Assembly: GCF_022513565.1 (NCBI RefSeq)
Contig: NZ_JAKWBE010000021.1
Coordinates: forward strand, 81,641-145,640
DNA: 64,000 nucleotides
Direction of reading: 5' to 3'
Source of the DNA: Streptomyces gilvus
Lineage (GTDB): Bacteria > Actinomycetota > Actinomycetes > Streptomycetales > Streptomycetaceae
The position numbers and the translations under genes were made by a program. Below the pieces are notes generated by a model. The model had not been told where the DNA came from. It saw nothing but the letters and a program-made list of their open reading frames with translations, and did no database searches. This document shows positions 35,768-45,195 of the stretch, piece after piece; within the stretch, counting starts at the first letter, position 1, and the number at the start of each line of letters is the position of its first letter.

Positions 35768-35895
35768 GCGGCACCAAGGCCCGGTTTGCCGGCGGCGAGC
35801 GCGGTCCGCGATCCACGGCCCTGCCGAGTGGGCGAGCGGGCCACCCCGCGAGGACAGCACACGTGGCCGGCGGCCGCTCGTCCGGAAGGCGGTGA
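35764..35895 (+). CDS. Possible 43-aa coupling ORF
   Basis: A 43-codon frame starts as ATGA on the acyl-CoA dehydrogenase stop and ends as GTGA on the start of the next CoA-transferase. It therefore bridges the gap with overlaps at both ends. The product is Arg/Gly-rich, starts MSGTKARFAGGERG, and matches nothing I know. It may only keep ribosomes moving between genes, or be a chance frame. Confidence 0.3.
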   Translation: MSGTKARFAGGERGPRSTALPSGRAGHPARTAHVAGGRSSGRR

Positions 35896-37160
35896 CGCCC
35901 GTGGAAACGCCTCCGCGGCCGGATGCCCGGCGTTCCCAGCCGCTGCGCCGCCTGCGGATCATCGAGATCTCCAGCTATGTGGCGAGCCCGCTGAGCGGGA
36001 TGACGCTGGCGCAGCTGGGCGCCGAGGTGATCCGGATCGAGCCCATGGGCGGCGCCGCCGACCGCACCCGCTGGCCCCTGGCCGAGAGCGGCACCAGCCT
36101 GTACTGGTCCGGGCTCAACAAGGGCAAGCGCGCCGTTCAGGTGGACCTGTCGAGCGAGGAGGGACGCCGGCTCGTCGGCGACCTGGTCGTCAGCGGAGGG
36201 CGCCGCGGCGGCATCGTGCTGAGCAACGCCGGGCACCTTCGGGACCTGACCTTCGAGGCGCTGCGTGTGCGCCGTCCCGACGTCATCCACGTGCTGCTGG
36301 ACGGGCACCGGAACGGCGTGCCCGCAGTGGACTACACCGTTCAGGCAGCCACGGGATTCCCCCTGCTCACCGGCCCGGACGGTGCCGTAGAGCCGGTGAA
36401 CAGCCCGGTTCCCGCCTGGGACGTCGCCGCCGGACTCTATCTGGCGATCGGACTGCTCGCGGCGGAACGGCACCGCCTGCTCACGGGCGAGGGCCAGCAG
36501 GTCCGGGTCGCGCTGGAGGACGTCGCCCTGGCGACCGCCGGCAATCTCGGCTACCTCGCCGAGGCCCAACTGGGTGTCGAGCCGCGCGAGCGCAGCGGCA
36601 ACGACGTCTACGGCAGCTTCGGCCGCGACTTCGCGACGGTGGACGAAGGCCGGCTGATGGTCGTGGCTCTCACCGCCCGGCACTGGCGGGAGCTCCTCGC
36701 CGTCACGGGCCTCACCGACGTGGTCGGCGCGCTGGCGGCCGCGCTCGGAGTCGACTTCGCTGACGAGTCGGAACGCTACCGACAGCGCCGGGTCCTCGGC
36801 GATCTGCTCGCCGGATGGTTCGGGGCCCGTACGCTCGCCGAGGCCGAAGCCGCCCTTGCCACCACCCGCGTGCTGTGGTCGACGTACCGCAGCTTCGCCG
36901 ACCTCGTGGCCGACGACGCCCGTCTGCTGCGGGAGAACCCGCTGATGGCGGAGGTCGAGCAGCCGGGCATCGGCCGTCATTGGGCCCCCGGCTCCCCCCT
37001 CCTGATGGACGGGGACCAGTCCCTCCCGCTGCCGTCGCCGCTGGTGGGCCAGCACACCGACGACGTGCTGGGGGCCGAGCTCGGACTGTCCGCCGACGAC
37101 CTCGCCGTACTGAAGAAGAACGGCGTCATCCGCACGCACGACGACGAGGGCTCGGCATGA
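35892..37160 (+). CDS. Family III (CaiB/BaiF) CoA-transferase
   Basis: This 422-aa protein has a single CaiB/BaiF domain. The N-terminal Rossmann start is LRIIEISSYVASPLSGMTLA, followed by GAEVIRIEPMGG and then the expected catalytic Asp in VPAWDVAAGLYLAIG, 21 residues before TGEGQ. The end (GQHTDDVLGAELGLS) is standard. It moves CoA between acids, for example from succinyl-CoA to a pathway acid. The start is GTG 35892 with GGAAGG before it. It lies inside the beta-oxidation operon, so it likely activates or recycles an intermediate there. Confidence 0.9.
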   Translation: MTPVETPPRPDARRSQPLRRLRIIEISSYVASPLSGMTLAQLGAEVIRIEPMGGAADRTRWPLAESGTSLYWSGLNKGKRAVQVDLSSEEGRRLVGDLVVSGGRRGGIVLSNAGHLRDLTFEALRVRRPDVIHVLLDGHRNGVPAVDYTVQAATGFPLLTGPDGAVEPVNSPVPAWDVAAGLYLAIGLLAAERHRLLTGEGQQVRVALEDVALATAGNLGYLAEAQLGVEPRERSGNDVYGSFGRDFATVDEGRLMVVALTARHWRELLAVTGLTDVVGALAAALGVDFADESERYRQRRVLGDLLAGWFGARTLAEAEAALATTRVLWSTYRSFADLVADDARLLRENPLMAEVEQPGIGRHWAPGSPLLMDGDQSLPLPSPLVGQHTDDVLGAELGLSADDLAVLKKNGVIRTHDDEGSA

Positions 37161-37199
37161 CCTCACAACAACCGGACGAACGAGGGAAGTTGATCCATC

Positions 37200-37940
37200 A
37201 TGACGCTGCTCGCTGACAAGACCGCGGTCGTCACCGGAGGCGCCCAGGGCATCGGTCTCGCCATCGCCCAGGCCTTCGTCAAGGAGGGCGCGAAGGTCGT
37301 TCTCGGCGATCTGAACCTGGAGGCCGCCGAGGCGGCGGCCAAGGAGCTCGGCGGCCCCGGAACGGCCCGGGCGGTGCGGTGCGACGTCACCAACCCCGGC
37401 GACGTGGACACCCTGCTCAGCACGGCGGTGGAGGCCTTCGGCTCGCTGGACGTCATGGTCAACAACGCCGGCATCACCCGGGACGCGACGATGCGGACCA
37501 TGACCGAGGAGCAGTTCGACCAGGTCATCGAGGTCCACCTCAAGGGCACCTGGAACGGCACCCGCAAGGCCGCCGCGATCATGCGTGAGCAGAAGAGCGG
37601 CTCCATCGTGAACATCTCGTCCCTGTCCGGCAAGGTCGGCATGGTCGGCCAGACCAACTACTCCGCAGCCAAGGCCGGCATCGTCGGGCTGTCGAAGGCC
37701 GCGGCCAAGGAGATGGCACACCACGGGGTGCGGGTCAATGCCATCCAGCCGGGCCTGATCCGGTCCGCGATGACCGAGGCCATGCCCCAGAAGGCCTGGG
37801 ACCAGAAGATGGCGGAGATCCCGATGGCGCGCCCCGGCGAGGTCGAAGAGGTCGCCTCCGTCGCCCTCTTTCTCGCCTCCGGCCTGTCCTCCTACATGAC
37901 CGGCACCGTGCTGGAAGTGACCGGCGGACGCTTCATGTAG
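37200..37940 (+). CDS. Short-chain dehydrogenase/reductase (FabG-like)
   Basis: This 246-aa NAD(P)-dependent enzyme has the cofactor motif VTGGAQGIG, NNAGITRDATM, and the catalytic Ser141, Tyr154 and Lys158 (YSAAKAG). The C-terminus EVTGGRFM is FabG-like. In this operon it most likely oxidises a 3-hydroxyacyl-CoA to the 3-oxo ester before the thiolase encoded next. GAGGGAAG lies before the ATG. Confidence 0.92.
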   Translation: MTLLADKTAVVTGGAQGIGLAIAQAFVKEGAKVVLGDLNLEAAEAAAKELGGPGTARAVRCDVTNPGDVDTLLSTAVEAFGSLDVMVNNAGITRDATMRTMTEEQFDQVIEVHLKGTWNGTRKAAAIMREQKSGSIVNISSLSGKVGMVGQTNYSAAKAGIVGLSKAAAKEMAHHGVRVNAIQPGLIRSAMTEAMPQKAWDQKMAEIPMARPGEVEEVASVALFLASGLSSYMTGTVLEVTGGRFM

Positions 37941-38037
37941 CAGCGGGCGCTCAGTCGCCACCACGCCCATGGGGCCTTCGGCCCCTCACCCGCACCGACC
38001 CGACGAACGAGTTCGACCCGCCAGGAAGGCACCCTCC

Positions 38038-39252
38038 ATGCGTGAAGCAGTGATTTGCGAACCAGTGCGCACACCCATCGGCCGGTTCGGCGGCTCCCTG
38101 CAGAGCCTCACGGCTGCCGAACTCGGGGCGGTCGCGCTACGGGGTCTGCTGGCCCGCACCGGCCTCGACCCAGCCGCGATCGACGACGTCGTCCTCGGAC
38201 ACTGCTACCCGAACAGCGACGCGCCCGCCATCGGCCGCGTCGTCGCCCTGGACGCGGGCCTGCCCATCGAGGTCCCCGGCATGCAGGTCGACCGCCGCTG
38301 CGGCTCGGGTCTGCAGTCGGTCCTGCAGGCGGCGATGCAGGTTCAGTCCGGCGCCAGCGAACTGGTCGTGGCGGGCGGTGCGGAGAGCATGAGCAACGTC
38401 GCCTTCTACGCCACCGACATGCGATGGGGCGTCAAGGGCCAGGGGGTCACGTTCCACGACGGCCTCGCCCGGGGGCGTGTCACCGCGGGCGGCAAGAACC
38501 ACCCGGTGCCCGGCGGCATGATCGAGACCGCGGAGAACCTGCGCCGCGAATACCGGATCGGCCGCGAGGAGCAGGACCGGCTGGCGCTGACCTCCCACCA
38601 GCGGGCGGTCGCCGCGCAGAACTCCGGCGTGTTCGCCGAGGAGATCATCCCGGTGACCGTGCGCACCAGGAAGGGCGAGACGGTCGTCGACAAGGACGAG
38701 CACCCACGCGCCGACGCGACCCTGGAAAGCCTCGCCAAGCTGCGCCCGATGCTCGGCAAGGTGGACCCCGAGGCCACCGTCACGGCGGGCAACGCCAGCG
38801 GCCAGAACGACGCCGCCGCGGTGTGCGTGGTCACCCACCCCGACCGCGCCGCCGAACTCGGACTGCGCCCGCTGGTCCGCGTGGTGTCGTGGGCCGTGGC
38901 CGGCGTCGCGCCGAAGATCATGGGCATCGGACCCGTTCCGTCCACCGCCGCCGCTCTCGGCAAGGCGGGGCTGAAGCTGTCCGACATCGACCTGATCGAA
39001 CTCAACGAGGCGTTCGCCGCACAGGCCCTCGCCTGCACCCGGGAGTGGGGCTTCGGCGAAGCCGACTTCGAGCGGCTCAACGTCCACGGTTCCGGTATCT
39101 CGCTGGGCCACCCGGTCGGCGCGACCGGCACCCGGATTCTGACCACCCTGGCCCGTGAACTGCAGCGTCGCGACGTGCGCTACGGCCTGGAGACCATGTG
39201 CATCGGCGGCGGCCAGGGCCTGACCGCGATCTTCGAGAAGGTGAACGCATGA
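38038..39252 (+). CDS. Acetyl-CoA C-acyltransferase (thiolase)
   Basis: This 404-aa degradative thiolase keeps all catalytic residues. Cys88 is in VDRRCGSGLQS, His358 in ISLGHPVGATG, and Cys388 in MCIGGGQG; NEAFAAQAL is also present. It cleaves 3-oxoacyl-CoA with CoA. The ATG at 38038 has AGGAAGG before it; the open frame upstream is non-coding. Its stop overlaps the MaoC gene start as ATGA. It differs from the SCP-x-type proteins elsewhere in the window and needs no DUF35 partner. Confidence 0.95.
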   Translation: MREAVICEPVRTPIGRFGGSLQSLTAAELGAVALRGLLARTGLDPAAIDDVVLGHCYPNSDAPAIGRVVALDAGLPIEVPGMQVDRRCGSGLQSVLQAAMQVQSGASELVVAGGAESMSNVAFYATDMRWGVKGQGVTFHDGLARGRVTAGGKNHPVPGGMIETAENLRREYRIGREEQDRLALTSHQRAVAAQNSGVFAEEIIPVTVRTRKGETVVDKDEHPRADATLESLAKLRPMLGKVDPEATVTAGNASGQNDAAAVCVVTHPDRAAELGLRPLVRVVSWAVAGVAPKIMGIGPVPSTAAALGKAGLKLSDIDLIELNEAFAAQALACTREWGFGEADFERLNVHGSGISLGHPVGATGTRILTTLARELQRRDVRYGLETMCIGGGQGLTAIFEKVNA

Positions 39253-39719
39253 CCCCGCGTGTATTCCGTTCCGTCGACGAGGTGAAGAGCGCCATCGACG
39301 AGCCGATCGGCCCCAGCGACTGGCTGGTCGTCGATCAGGAGCGCGTCAACGCCTTCGCCGATGCCACCGGGGACCACCAGTGGATCCACGTGGACGTCGA
39401 GCGCGCCGCGACCGGGCCCTTCGGCGGCACCATCGCCCACGGATATCTGACTCTGTCGCTCATCCCGTACTTCGCGCTGCAACTGTTCCGGTTCGAGCTG
39501 AACTCCCCCCGCGTCAACTACGGCATCAACAAGGTCCGCTTCCCCACCCCCGTCCCGGTCGGATCGAGTCTGCGGGCCCAGGCCACCTTCGTCGACCTGC
39601 GGGAGGCCGCGACGGGAGCCACGCTCACCACCCGCTACACCATCGAGATCGACGGCCGGCCCAAGCCGGCCTGTGTGGCCGAGACCATGACCCTGCTCCT
39701 CCCCACCCGGGGAAACTGA
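39249..39719 (+). CDS. MaoC-like (R)-specific enoyl-CoA hydratase
   Basis: This 156-aa hot-dog protein has the hydratase motif of MaoC enzymes. It reads FADATGDHQWIHVDVERAA with catalytic Asp and His, then GPFGGTIAHGYLTLSL. It hydrates an enoyl-CoA for the SDR and thiolase encoded just upstream. The start overlaps the thiolase stop (ATGA) and the stop is one base from the next ATG, so translation is coupled throughout. Confidence 0.94.
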   Translation: MTPRVFRSVDEVKSAIDEPIGPSDWLVVDQERVNAFADATGDHQWIHVDVERAATGPFGGTIAHGYLTLSLIPYFALQLFRFELNSPRVNYGINKVRFPTPVPVGSSLRAQATFVDLREAATGATLTTRYTIEIDGRPKPACVAETMTLLLPTRGN

Positions 39720-39720
39720 G

Positions 39721-41316
39721 ATGCTGCACACTTCGACGAATCTCACCAGCGCGCAGTCCATCGTGGACGTGCTGCAGGCCGTCATCGAGAAGTCGGCCGC
39801 TCACATCGCCTCCTGGGCGACGGACGAGGACCAGACCGTCGCCTACGACCTGGCGTCGATGTCCTCGGCCGTGGCCGCGGCCGCGGAACTCCTGCGCCAC
39901 GGCACCGGCGAGGAGGCCGAGGCGGACCTCGCCCTGGTCTACGCCGCCGACGTCGCCGCGGACCTCAGCGGCCGGCTGACCGGCCGGGAGGCGCTGTGGG
40001 GCGTCGCCCCCACCGAGCTGGCGGGCATCGCCGACCAGGTCGCCGCCGGACGCGATCCGGCCCTGCTGGACCGCGTCGCCGAGCGGGTGCTGGCCTCCTC
40101 AGAGGCCGGACCGCGGCACCTCTCGGAGGATCTCCAACTGGTGCGCTCCACCTTCCGCAAGTTCGCCGAGGACCGGATCCTGCCCGTGGCCGAGCGGATC
40201 CACCGCGAGGACGAGGACATCCCCGCCGAGATCATCGAAGGTCTCGCGGAGATGGGCTGCTTCGGACTGTCGATCCCCGCCGAGTACGGCGGCAGCGCCG
40301 AGGGCGGGGCCGACGAGCTGCTGAGCATGGTCGTGGTGACCGAGGAGCTCTCCCAGGCGTCCCTCGGTGCCGCCGGCTCGCTCATCACCCGTCCCGAGAT
40401 CATCGGCACCGCGATCGCCCGCGGCGGTACGGAGGAACAGAAGCAGCGCTGGCTGCCGGGGATCGCCGCGGGCGAGAAGCTGTGCGGCGTCGCGGTGACC
40501 GAGCCGGACTACGGATCCGACGTCGCCGGCGTCACCACCAGAGCGGTCCGGGACGGCGACGACTGGGTGCTGACCGGGGTCAAGACCTGGTGCACCTTCG
40601 CCGGCCGCGCGAACTACCTCCTGGTGCTCGCCCGCACGAACGAGGACCGCACGGTGGGCCACCGGGGGCTGTCGCTCTTCGTCGTGGAGAAGCCGTCGTT
40701 CCCCGGCCACGAGTGGAGCATGGCCCAGGAGGGGGGCGGAACGATCGAGGGACGGGCCATCCGTACCCTCGGCTACCGGGGCATGCACTCCTACGAGGTC
40801 CGCTTCGACCGCTGGCGCGTCCCGGCAACCGACCTGATCGGCATGGACGACGGCCTGGGGCGCGGCTTCTACCTGCAGATGCAGGCCTTCGCCAACGCCC
40901 GGCTGCAGACGGCCGCCCGCGCCGTCGGGGTCATGCAGTCGGCACTGGGACTGGCCGTCGACTACACCCGGGAGAGGTCGGTCTTCGGCCGTCCGCTCGC
41001 CGGCTATCAGCTCACCCGCGTCAAGATCGCCAGAATGGCCGCCCTGGTCGCCGCCTGCCGGGCCTTCGCCTTCTCTGCGGCGCGAGCGGTGACCGCCAAC
41101 GGCGGTCAGCTCGAGGCCTCGCAGGTGAAGCAGCTGGCGTGCCGCGCGGCCGAGTGGGTCACCAGGGAAGCCCAACAACTGCACGGGGGCTACGGATACG
41201 CCGAGGAGTACACCGTCTCCCGACTGTTCGTCGACGCTCGGGTGCTGTCCATCTTCGAAGGAGCCGACGAGGTCCTCGCCCTGCGTGTGATCGCCCGTCA
41301 GCTGACCAAAGCATGA
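39721..41316 (+). CDS. Acyl-CoA dehydrogenase with N-terminal extension
   Basis: This 531-aa protein has a helical extension of about 130 residues, followed by an acyl-CoA dehydrogenase fold. Signatures are CGVAVTEPDYGSDVAGVTTR, then QLHGGYGYAEEYTVSRLFVD, and the catalytic-Glu end SIFEGADEVLALRVIARQL. Ordinary family members are near 380 aa. The extension is rich in Ala, Glu and Leu and might mediate subunit contacts. The ATG lies one base after the MaoC stop. It likely acts on a different, perhaps branched, acyl-CoA from the enzyme at 34622. Confidence 0.9.
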   Translation: MLHTSTNLTSAQSIVDVLQAVIEKSAAHIASWATDEDQTVAYDLASMSSAVAAAAELLRHGTGEEAEADLALVYAADVAADLSGRLTGREALWGVAPTELAGIADQVAAGRDPALLDRVAERVLASSEAGPRHLSEDLQLVRSTFRKFAEDRILPVAERIHREDEDIPAEIIEGLAEMGCFGLSIPAEYGGSAEGGADELLSMVVVTEELSQASLGAAGSLITRPEIIGTAIARGGTEEQKQRWLPGIAAGEKLCGVAVTEPDYGSDVAGVTTRAVRDGDDWVLTGVKTWCTFAGRANYLLVLARTNEDRTVGHRGLSLFVVEKPSFPGHEWSMAQEGGGTIEGRAIRTLGYRGMHSYEVRFDRWRVPATDLIGMDDGLGRGFYLQMQAFANARLQTAARAVGVMQSALGLAVDYTRERSVFGRPLAGYQLTRVKIARMAALVAACRAFAFSAARAVTANGGQLEASQVKQLACRAAEWVTREAQQLHGGYGYAEEYTVSRLFVDARVLSIFEGADEVLALRVIARQLTKA

Positions 41317-41455
41317 CGCCTCGTCGTTCGTGATCGGTCGAAGGGCAAGGGTCACCGGATGCGTGCGAGTGCAGGCCGGGGGCGGTCGGACTCAGCAGCC
41401 GTGGTGACGTCTGACAGGTGAGTAAGCAAGAAATGACAGGTATGAGGAGTGAGCC

Positions 41456-42244
41456 GTGAGTTTGAGGATCGTTGTCACTGTGAAGTACGTGCCCGACGCC
41501 ACTGGCGACCGGCACTTCGCCGATGACCTGACCGTCGACCGGGACGACGTGGACGGTCTGCTCTCCGAGCTGGACGAGTACGCGGTCGAGCAGGCGCTGC
41601 AGATCTCCGAGAACTTTGACGACGACGTCGAGGTCACCGTCCTGACGGTGGGCCCGGAGGATGCCAAGGACGCGCTGCGCAAGGCACTGTCGATGGGCGC
41701 GGACAAGGCCATCCATGTCGAGGACGACGACCTGCACGGCACGGACGCCATCGGCACCTCCCTGGTACTGGCCAAGGCGATCGAGAAGGCCGGCTTCGAC
41801 CTGGTCGTCTCCGGCATGGCGTCGACGGACGGCACCGGCGGTATCGTGCCGGCGCTGGTCGCCGAGCGTCTGGGTGTCCCGCAGGTGACGCTGCTGTCCG
41901 AGGTGTCCGTCGGGGACGGGGTCGTGACGGGCCGCCGCGACGGGGATGCCGCCACCGAGCAGCTGGAAGCTCAGCTCCCGGCGCTCATCTCCGTGACCGA
42001 CCGCTCGGGCGAGGCGCGTTACCCGTCTTTCAAGGGCATCATGGCGGCCAAGAAGAAGCCGTTGGAGGCCTGGGACCTGTCCGACCTGGACATCGCGGCC
42101 GATGAGGTCGGTCTCGAGGGGGCGTGGACGAAGGTCGAGGCGGCTGCCGCGCGTCCGGCCCGTACCGCGGGCACGATCGTCAAGGACGAGGGCGACGGTG
42201 GCAAGCAGCTCGCCGCCTTTCTCGCGGAGCGCAAATTCATTTGA
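41456..42244 (+). CDS. etfB: Electron transfer flavoprotein beta subunit
   Basis: This 262-aa protein begins with the typical ETF-beta strand MSLRIVVTVKYVPD. It contains the nucleotide-binding segment GADKAIHVEDDD and FDLVVSGMASTDGTGGIVPA, and ends in a tail that contacts the alpha subunit. ETF takes electrons from acyl-CoA dehydrogenases and passes them to the quinone pool through ETF:quinone oxidoreductase. The start is GTG with GGAG upstream. It lies 140 bases after the second acyl-CoA dehydrogenase and directly before etfA, as a dedicated ETF for this operon. Confidence 0.95.
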   Translation: MSLRIVVTVKYVPDATGDRHFADDLTVDRDDVDGLLSELDEYAVEQALQISENFDDDVEVTVLTVGPEDAKDALRKALSMGADKAIHVEDDDLHGTDAIGTSLVLAKAIEKAGFDLVVSGMASTDGTGGIVPALVAERLGVPQVTLLSEVSVGDGVVTGRRDGDAATEQLEAQLPALISVTDRSGEARYPSFKGIMAAKKKPLEAWDLSDLDIAADEVGLEGAWTKVEAAAARPARTAGTIVKDEGDGGKQLAAFLAERKFI

Positions 42245-42328
42245 TGCAGCCTCGCGGGCCAGAAGTTCATCTGAGGGCTCACCCCGCCAACCGCCCCTTG
42301 TCTTCCGTTTTAGCAGGAGAGCAATCCC

Positions 42329-43291
42329 ATGGCTGAAGTTCTCGTCTACGTCGATCACGTGGACGGTGCCGTCCGCAAGCCCACGCTGGAGCTTTTGACG
42401 CTGGCCCGCCGTATCGGCGAGCCGGTCGCCGTCGCGCTGGGTGCCGGTGCCGCTGACACCGCCGCCGCCCTCGCCGAGCACGGTGCGGTGAAGGTCCTCA
42501 CCGACGACGCCTCTGAGTACGCCGAGTACCTGGTCGTGCCGAAGGTGGAGGCCCTGCAGGCCGCCTACGAGGCCGTTTCCCCGGCCGCGGTGCTGGTCCC
42601 GTCCTCCGCGGAGGGCAAGGAGATCGCCGCCCGTCTGGCGTTGCGTATCGGTTCCGGCGTCATCACCGACGCCGTCGATCTGGAGGCGGGTGACGAGGGT
42701 CCGGTGGCCACCCAGTCGGTGTTCGCCGCGTCCTTCACCACCAAGTCGCGTGTCGTCAAGGGCATTCCGGTCATCACGGTGAAGCCGAACTCGGTCGCGG
42801 TGGGGGCCGCTCCGGCGGCGGGCGCTGTCGAGGCCCTGGCCGTGTCCTTCTCCGAGATGGCGACCGGCACGAAGCTCACCGCGCGTACGCCCCGTGAGTC
42901 GACGGGCCGTCCGGAGCTGACCGAGGCCGCGATCGTGGTCTCCGGCGGCCGGGGCGTCAACGGCGCGGAGAACTTCCCGATCATCGAGGCGCTGGCCGAC
43001 TCCCTCGGCGCGGCCGTGGGTGCCTCGCGTGCCGCCGTCGACGCGGGCTGGTACCCGCACACCAACCAGGTCGGCCAGACCGGCAAGTCGGTCTCGCCGC
43101 AGCTGTACATCGCCAACGGCATCTCCGGCGCGATCCAGCACCGGGCGGGCATGCAGACCTCGAAGACGATCGTGGCGGTCAACAAGGACGCCGAGGCCCC
43201 GATCTTCGAGCTGGTCGACTACGGCGTGGTCGGCGACCTCTTCGACGTCGTCCCGCAGCTGACCGAGGAGATCAACACCCGCAAGGGCTGA
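42329..43291 (+). CDS. etfA: Electron transfer flavoprotein alpha subunit
   Basis: This 320-aa protein has the ETF-alpha layout. The N-terminal domain begins AEVLVYVDHVDG. The C-terminal FAD domain (from about residue 195) has VSGGRGVNGAENFP, GASRAAVDAGW, the FAD-binding HTNQVGQTGKSVSPQLYIA, and NKDAEAPIFELVDYGVVGD. AGGAGAG precedes the ATG. With EtfB it forms the soluble electron carrier for the two acyl-CoA dehydrogenases upstream. Confidence 0.96.
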   Translation: MAEVLVYVDHVDGAVRKPTLELLTLARRIGEPVAVALGAGAADTAAALAEHGAVKVLTDDASEYAEYLVVPKVEALQAAYEAVSPAAVLVPSSAEGKEIAARLALRIGSGVITDAVDLEAGDEGPVATQSVFAASFTTKSRVVKGIPVITVKPNSVAVGAAPAAGAVEALAVSFSEMATGTKLTARTPRESTGRPELTEAAIVVSGGRGVNGAENFPIIEALADSLGAAVGASRAAVDAGWYPHTNQVGQTGKSVSPQLYIANGISGAIQHRAGMQTSKTIVAVNKDAEAPIFELVDYGVVGDLFDVVPQLTEEINTRKG

Positions 43292-43430
43292 ACCGGGCAG
43301 AGCCGCCGGAAGGGTCCGTCGTCCGGATGGCGGCAGGAACTCCCGACGTAGGAAAGCGCAACCATCCCGACGGCATCGAGCGGGCCTCGATGCCTGAGGG
43401 CGTTCGACCGACCAGAAATGGAGCCACAAC

Positions 43431-44600
43431 GTGAGTGCTCCCCTGCAAGGCATCACCGTCGTATCGCTTGAGCAGGCGATCTCGGCCCCGTTGTGCACGC
43501 GCCATCTCGCCGATCTGGGCGCGCGTGTCATCAAGGTGGAGAACCCCGGGCTGGGTGACTCGACCCGACACTACGACGGGGTGGTGCGGGGCATGGCGGC
43601 ACACTTCGTGTGGCTGAACCACGGCAAGGAGTCAGCCGCGCTGAACCTGGCCGAACCTGCGGACATGGAGGTCTTCACACGGCTCCTGGCCAAGGCCGAC
43701 GTGCTGGTGAGCAATCTGGCCCCAGGTGCGCTGGGGCGCCTGGGGCTCGATCCGTCGGACCTGTCGGAGCGTCATCCCCGACTCATCGTCGTGAACATCT
43801 CGGGCTACGGCACCGGCGGCCCGCTCGACCACAAGCGGGCCTACGACCTGCTCGTCCAGGCCGAGGCCGGCTCGTGCTCGATCACCGGGCAGCCCGGAGC
43901 GCCGGCGAAGCCGGGCATCCCCATCGCCGACGTCGGCACGGCGCTCTACGCGTACTCCGCTGTCCTCGCCGCGCTCTACGACCGTGACCGGACCGGGCAG
44001 GGCACGGTCATTCCGGTCGCGATGTTCGATGTGGTGGCGGAGATGATGGGCTTCGCGCTCAACGCCGTGGTGCACGGCGGTGAGGAGCCGGTGCCGGTGG
44101 GGATGGGCTCGCCGATGGTGGCTCCGTACGGTGCCTACACCACCCGGGACCAGCAGAAGGTGGTGCTCGGCACGACCAGCGACCGTGAGTGGGGAAGGCT
44201 GGCCGGAGGCCTCATGGAGCGCCCTGACCTGGCGGCCGACCCGCGCTTCGCCCGCAACGCGGACCGGGTGGCGCTGCGGGAGGAACTCGACGGCATCCTG
44301 GGCGCCTGGTGCGCCGAGCGGGATCTCGCCGACATCCAGCGGCTGGCCGACGAGGCCGGCATCGGAAACGCGCGGCTCAACAGCGTGCAGGAGCTCGCCG
44401 ATCATCCCCAGTTGGTCCAGCGGAACCGCTGGAGGGATGTCGACTCGCCCGTCGGTCCCGTGCCTGCTCTGCTGCCGCCGGCACTCGGCCGTGGCTGGAC
44501 CGTACCCGAAGGCCGCGTCCCGGCGCTGGGCGCCGACACCGAGGCGATCCGGGCGGAGACGGCCCAGCAGGAGCTGCCCGAACACGCCGGCAGCAGCTGA
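43431..44600 (+). CDS. Family III (CaiB/BaiF) CoA-transferase
   Basis: This 389-aa single-domain enzyme has N-terminal LQGITVVSLEQAISAPLCTR, GARVIKVENPGLGDSTR and WLNHGKESAALNL. The catalytic Asp167 lies in IPIADVGTALYA, 21 residues before TGQG. It is close in form to succinyl-CoA:itaconate/mesaconate/citramalate CoA-transferases, and the convergent genes at 45196-46874 encode a matching hydratase and lyase. GTG start with GGAG upstream. It ends the 32-44 kb operon. The substrate assignment is by context only. Confidence 0.9.
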   Translation: MSAPLQGITVVSLEQAISAPLCTRHLADLGARVIKVENPGLGDSTRHYDGVVRGMAAHFVWLNHGKESAALNLAEPADMEVFTRLLAKADVLVSNLAPGALGRLGLDPSDLSERHPRLIVVNISGYGTGGPLDHKRAYDLLVQAEAGSCSITGQPGAPAKPGIPIADVGTALYAYSAVLAALYDRDRTGQGTVIPVAMFDVVAEMMGFALNAVVHGGEEPVPVGMGSPMVAPYGAYTTRDQQKVVLGTTSDREWGRLAGGLMERPDLAADPRFARNADRVALREELDGILGAWCAERDLADIQRLADEAGIGNARLNSVQELADHPQLVQRNRWRDVDSPVGPVPALLPPALGRGWTVPEGRVPALGADTEAIRAETAQQELPEHAGSS

Positions 44601-44923
44601 CTCCTGCCGTGTCGCACCGATGACCCACTCGAGGTCCCTGGTGCTCCGCCGCGTGCACGAAGCAGCAGTTCGACCAACTGGAGGACCGCCCCTGAGCAGG
44701 GCCTCGGCCGGGTGCGGCGGTATGGCGCCAGGAAGCCGAGCACCGGCCGGGGGTGTCTCACACAAGCGGGGCGCCGGCTCCGGAGTGTCTGTCAACCAAG
44801 GCATGTTGTGCCTCGGTCGGCTGATGGAGCGCCGCGCGGAGTCACGCCCCCGTTCTGGTGCGTGATGGCGACCGAACGCCATCTCGACCAAGGCGCTCGG
44901 ACTGCCCCGCGCCTGCCGACGGC

Positions 44924-44966
44924 CGACGAGTGAGGCGCCGCGCTCGGCATGGTGCCTCACTCGTCG
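44924..44966. terminator. Inverted repeat / bidirectional terminator
   Basis: A 13-base perfect stem (CGACGAGTGAGGC / GCCTCACTCGTCG) with a 17-base loop lies between convergent transcription units. The rest of 44601-45195 shows no supported gene. Confidence 0.65.
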
Positions 44967-45195
44967 AAGCCGGTTGCCGCACCGGGACGTCGGTGATGTG
45001 CCCGTCCCCGGCCGGGAGAAGAGCCCCGCTGCGGCTACCGGCACCGACGTTCACCGCGCTGCCCACGGCCCGTTGGCCTGCCTGCCGCGCCGACCGAGTC
45101 GATGCGAGCACCTCGAAGGCAAGACGGGCGCCGTCGAGGACGTGTCGCCGTGTCACGCCGAGCAGACCACCCGATGCGCTCCGCGGCGACGCCGT

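Noticed and set aside
35730..37970. 746-codon minus-strand frame
   Set aside because: It is a shadow of the CoA-transferase and SDR genes caused by high GC content.
41159..43534. 791-codon minus-strand frame
   Set aside because: It is antisense to etfB and etfA, which are certain.
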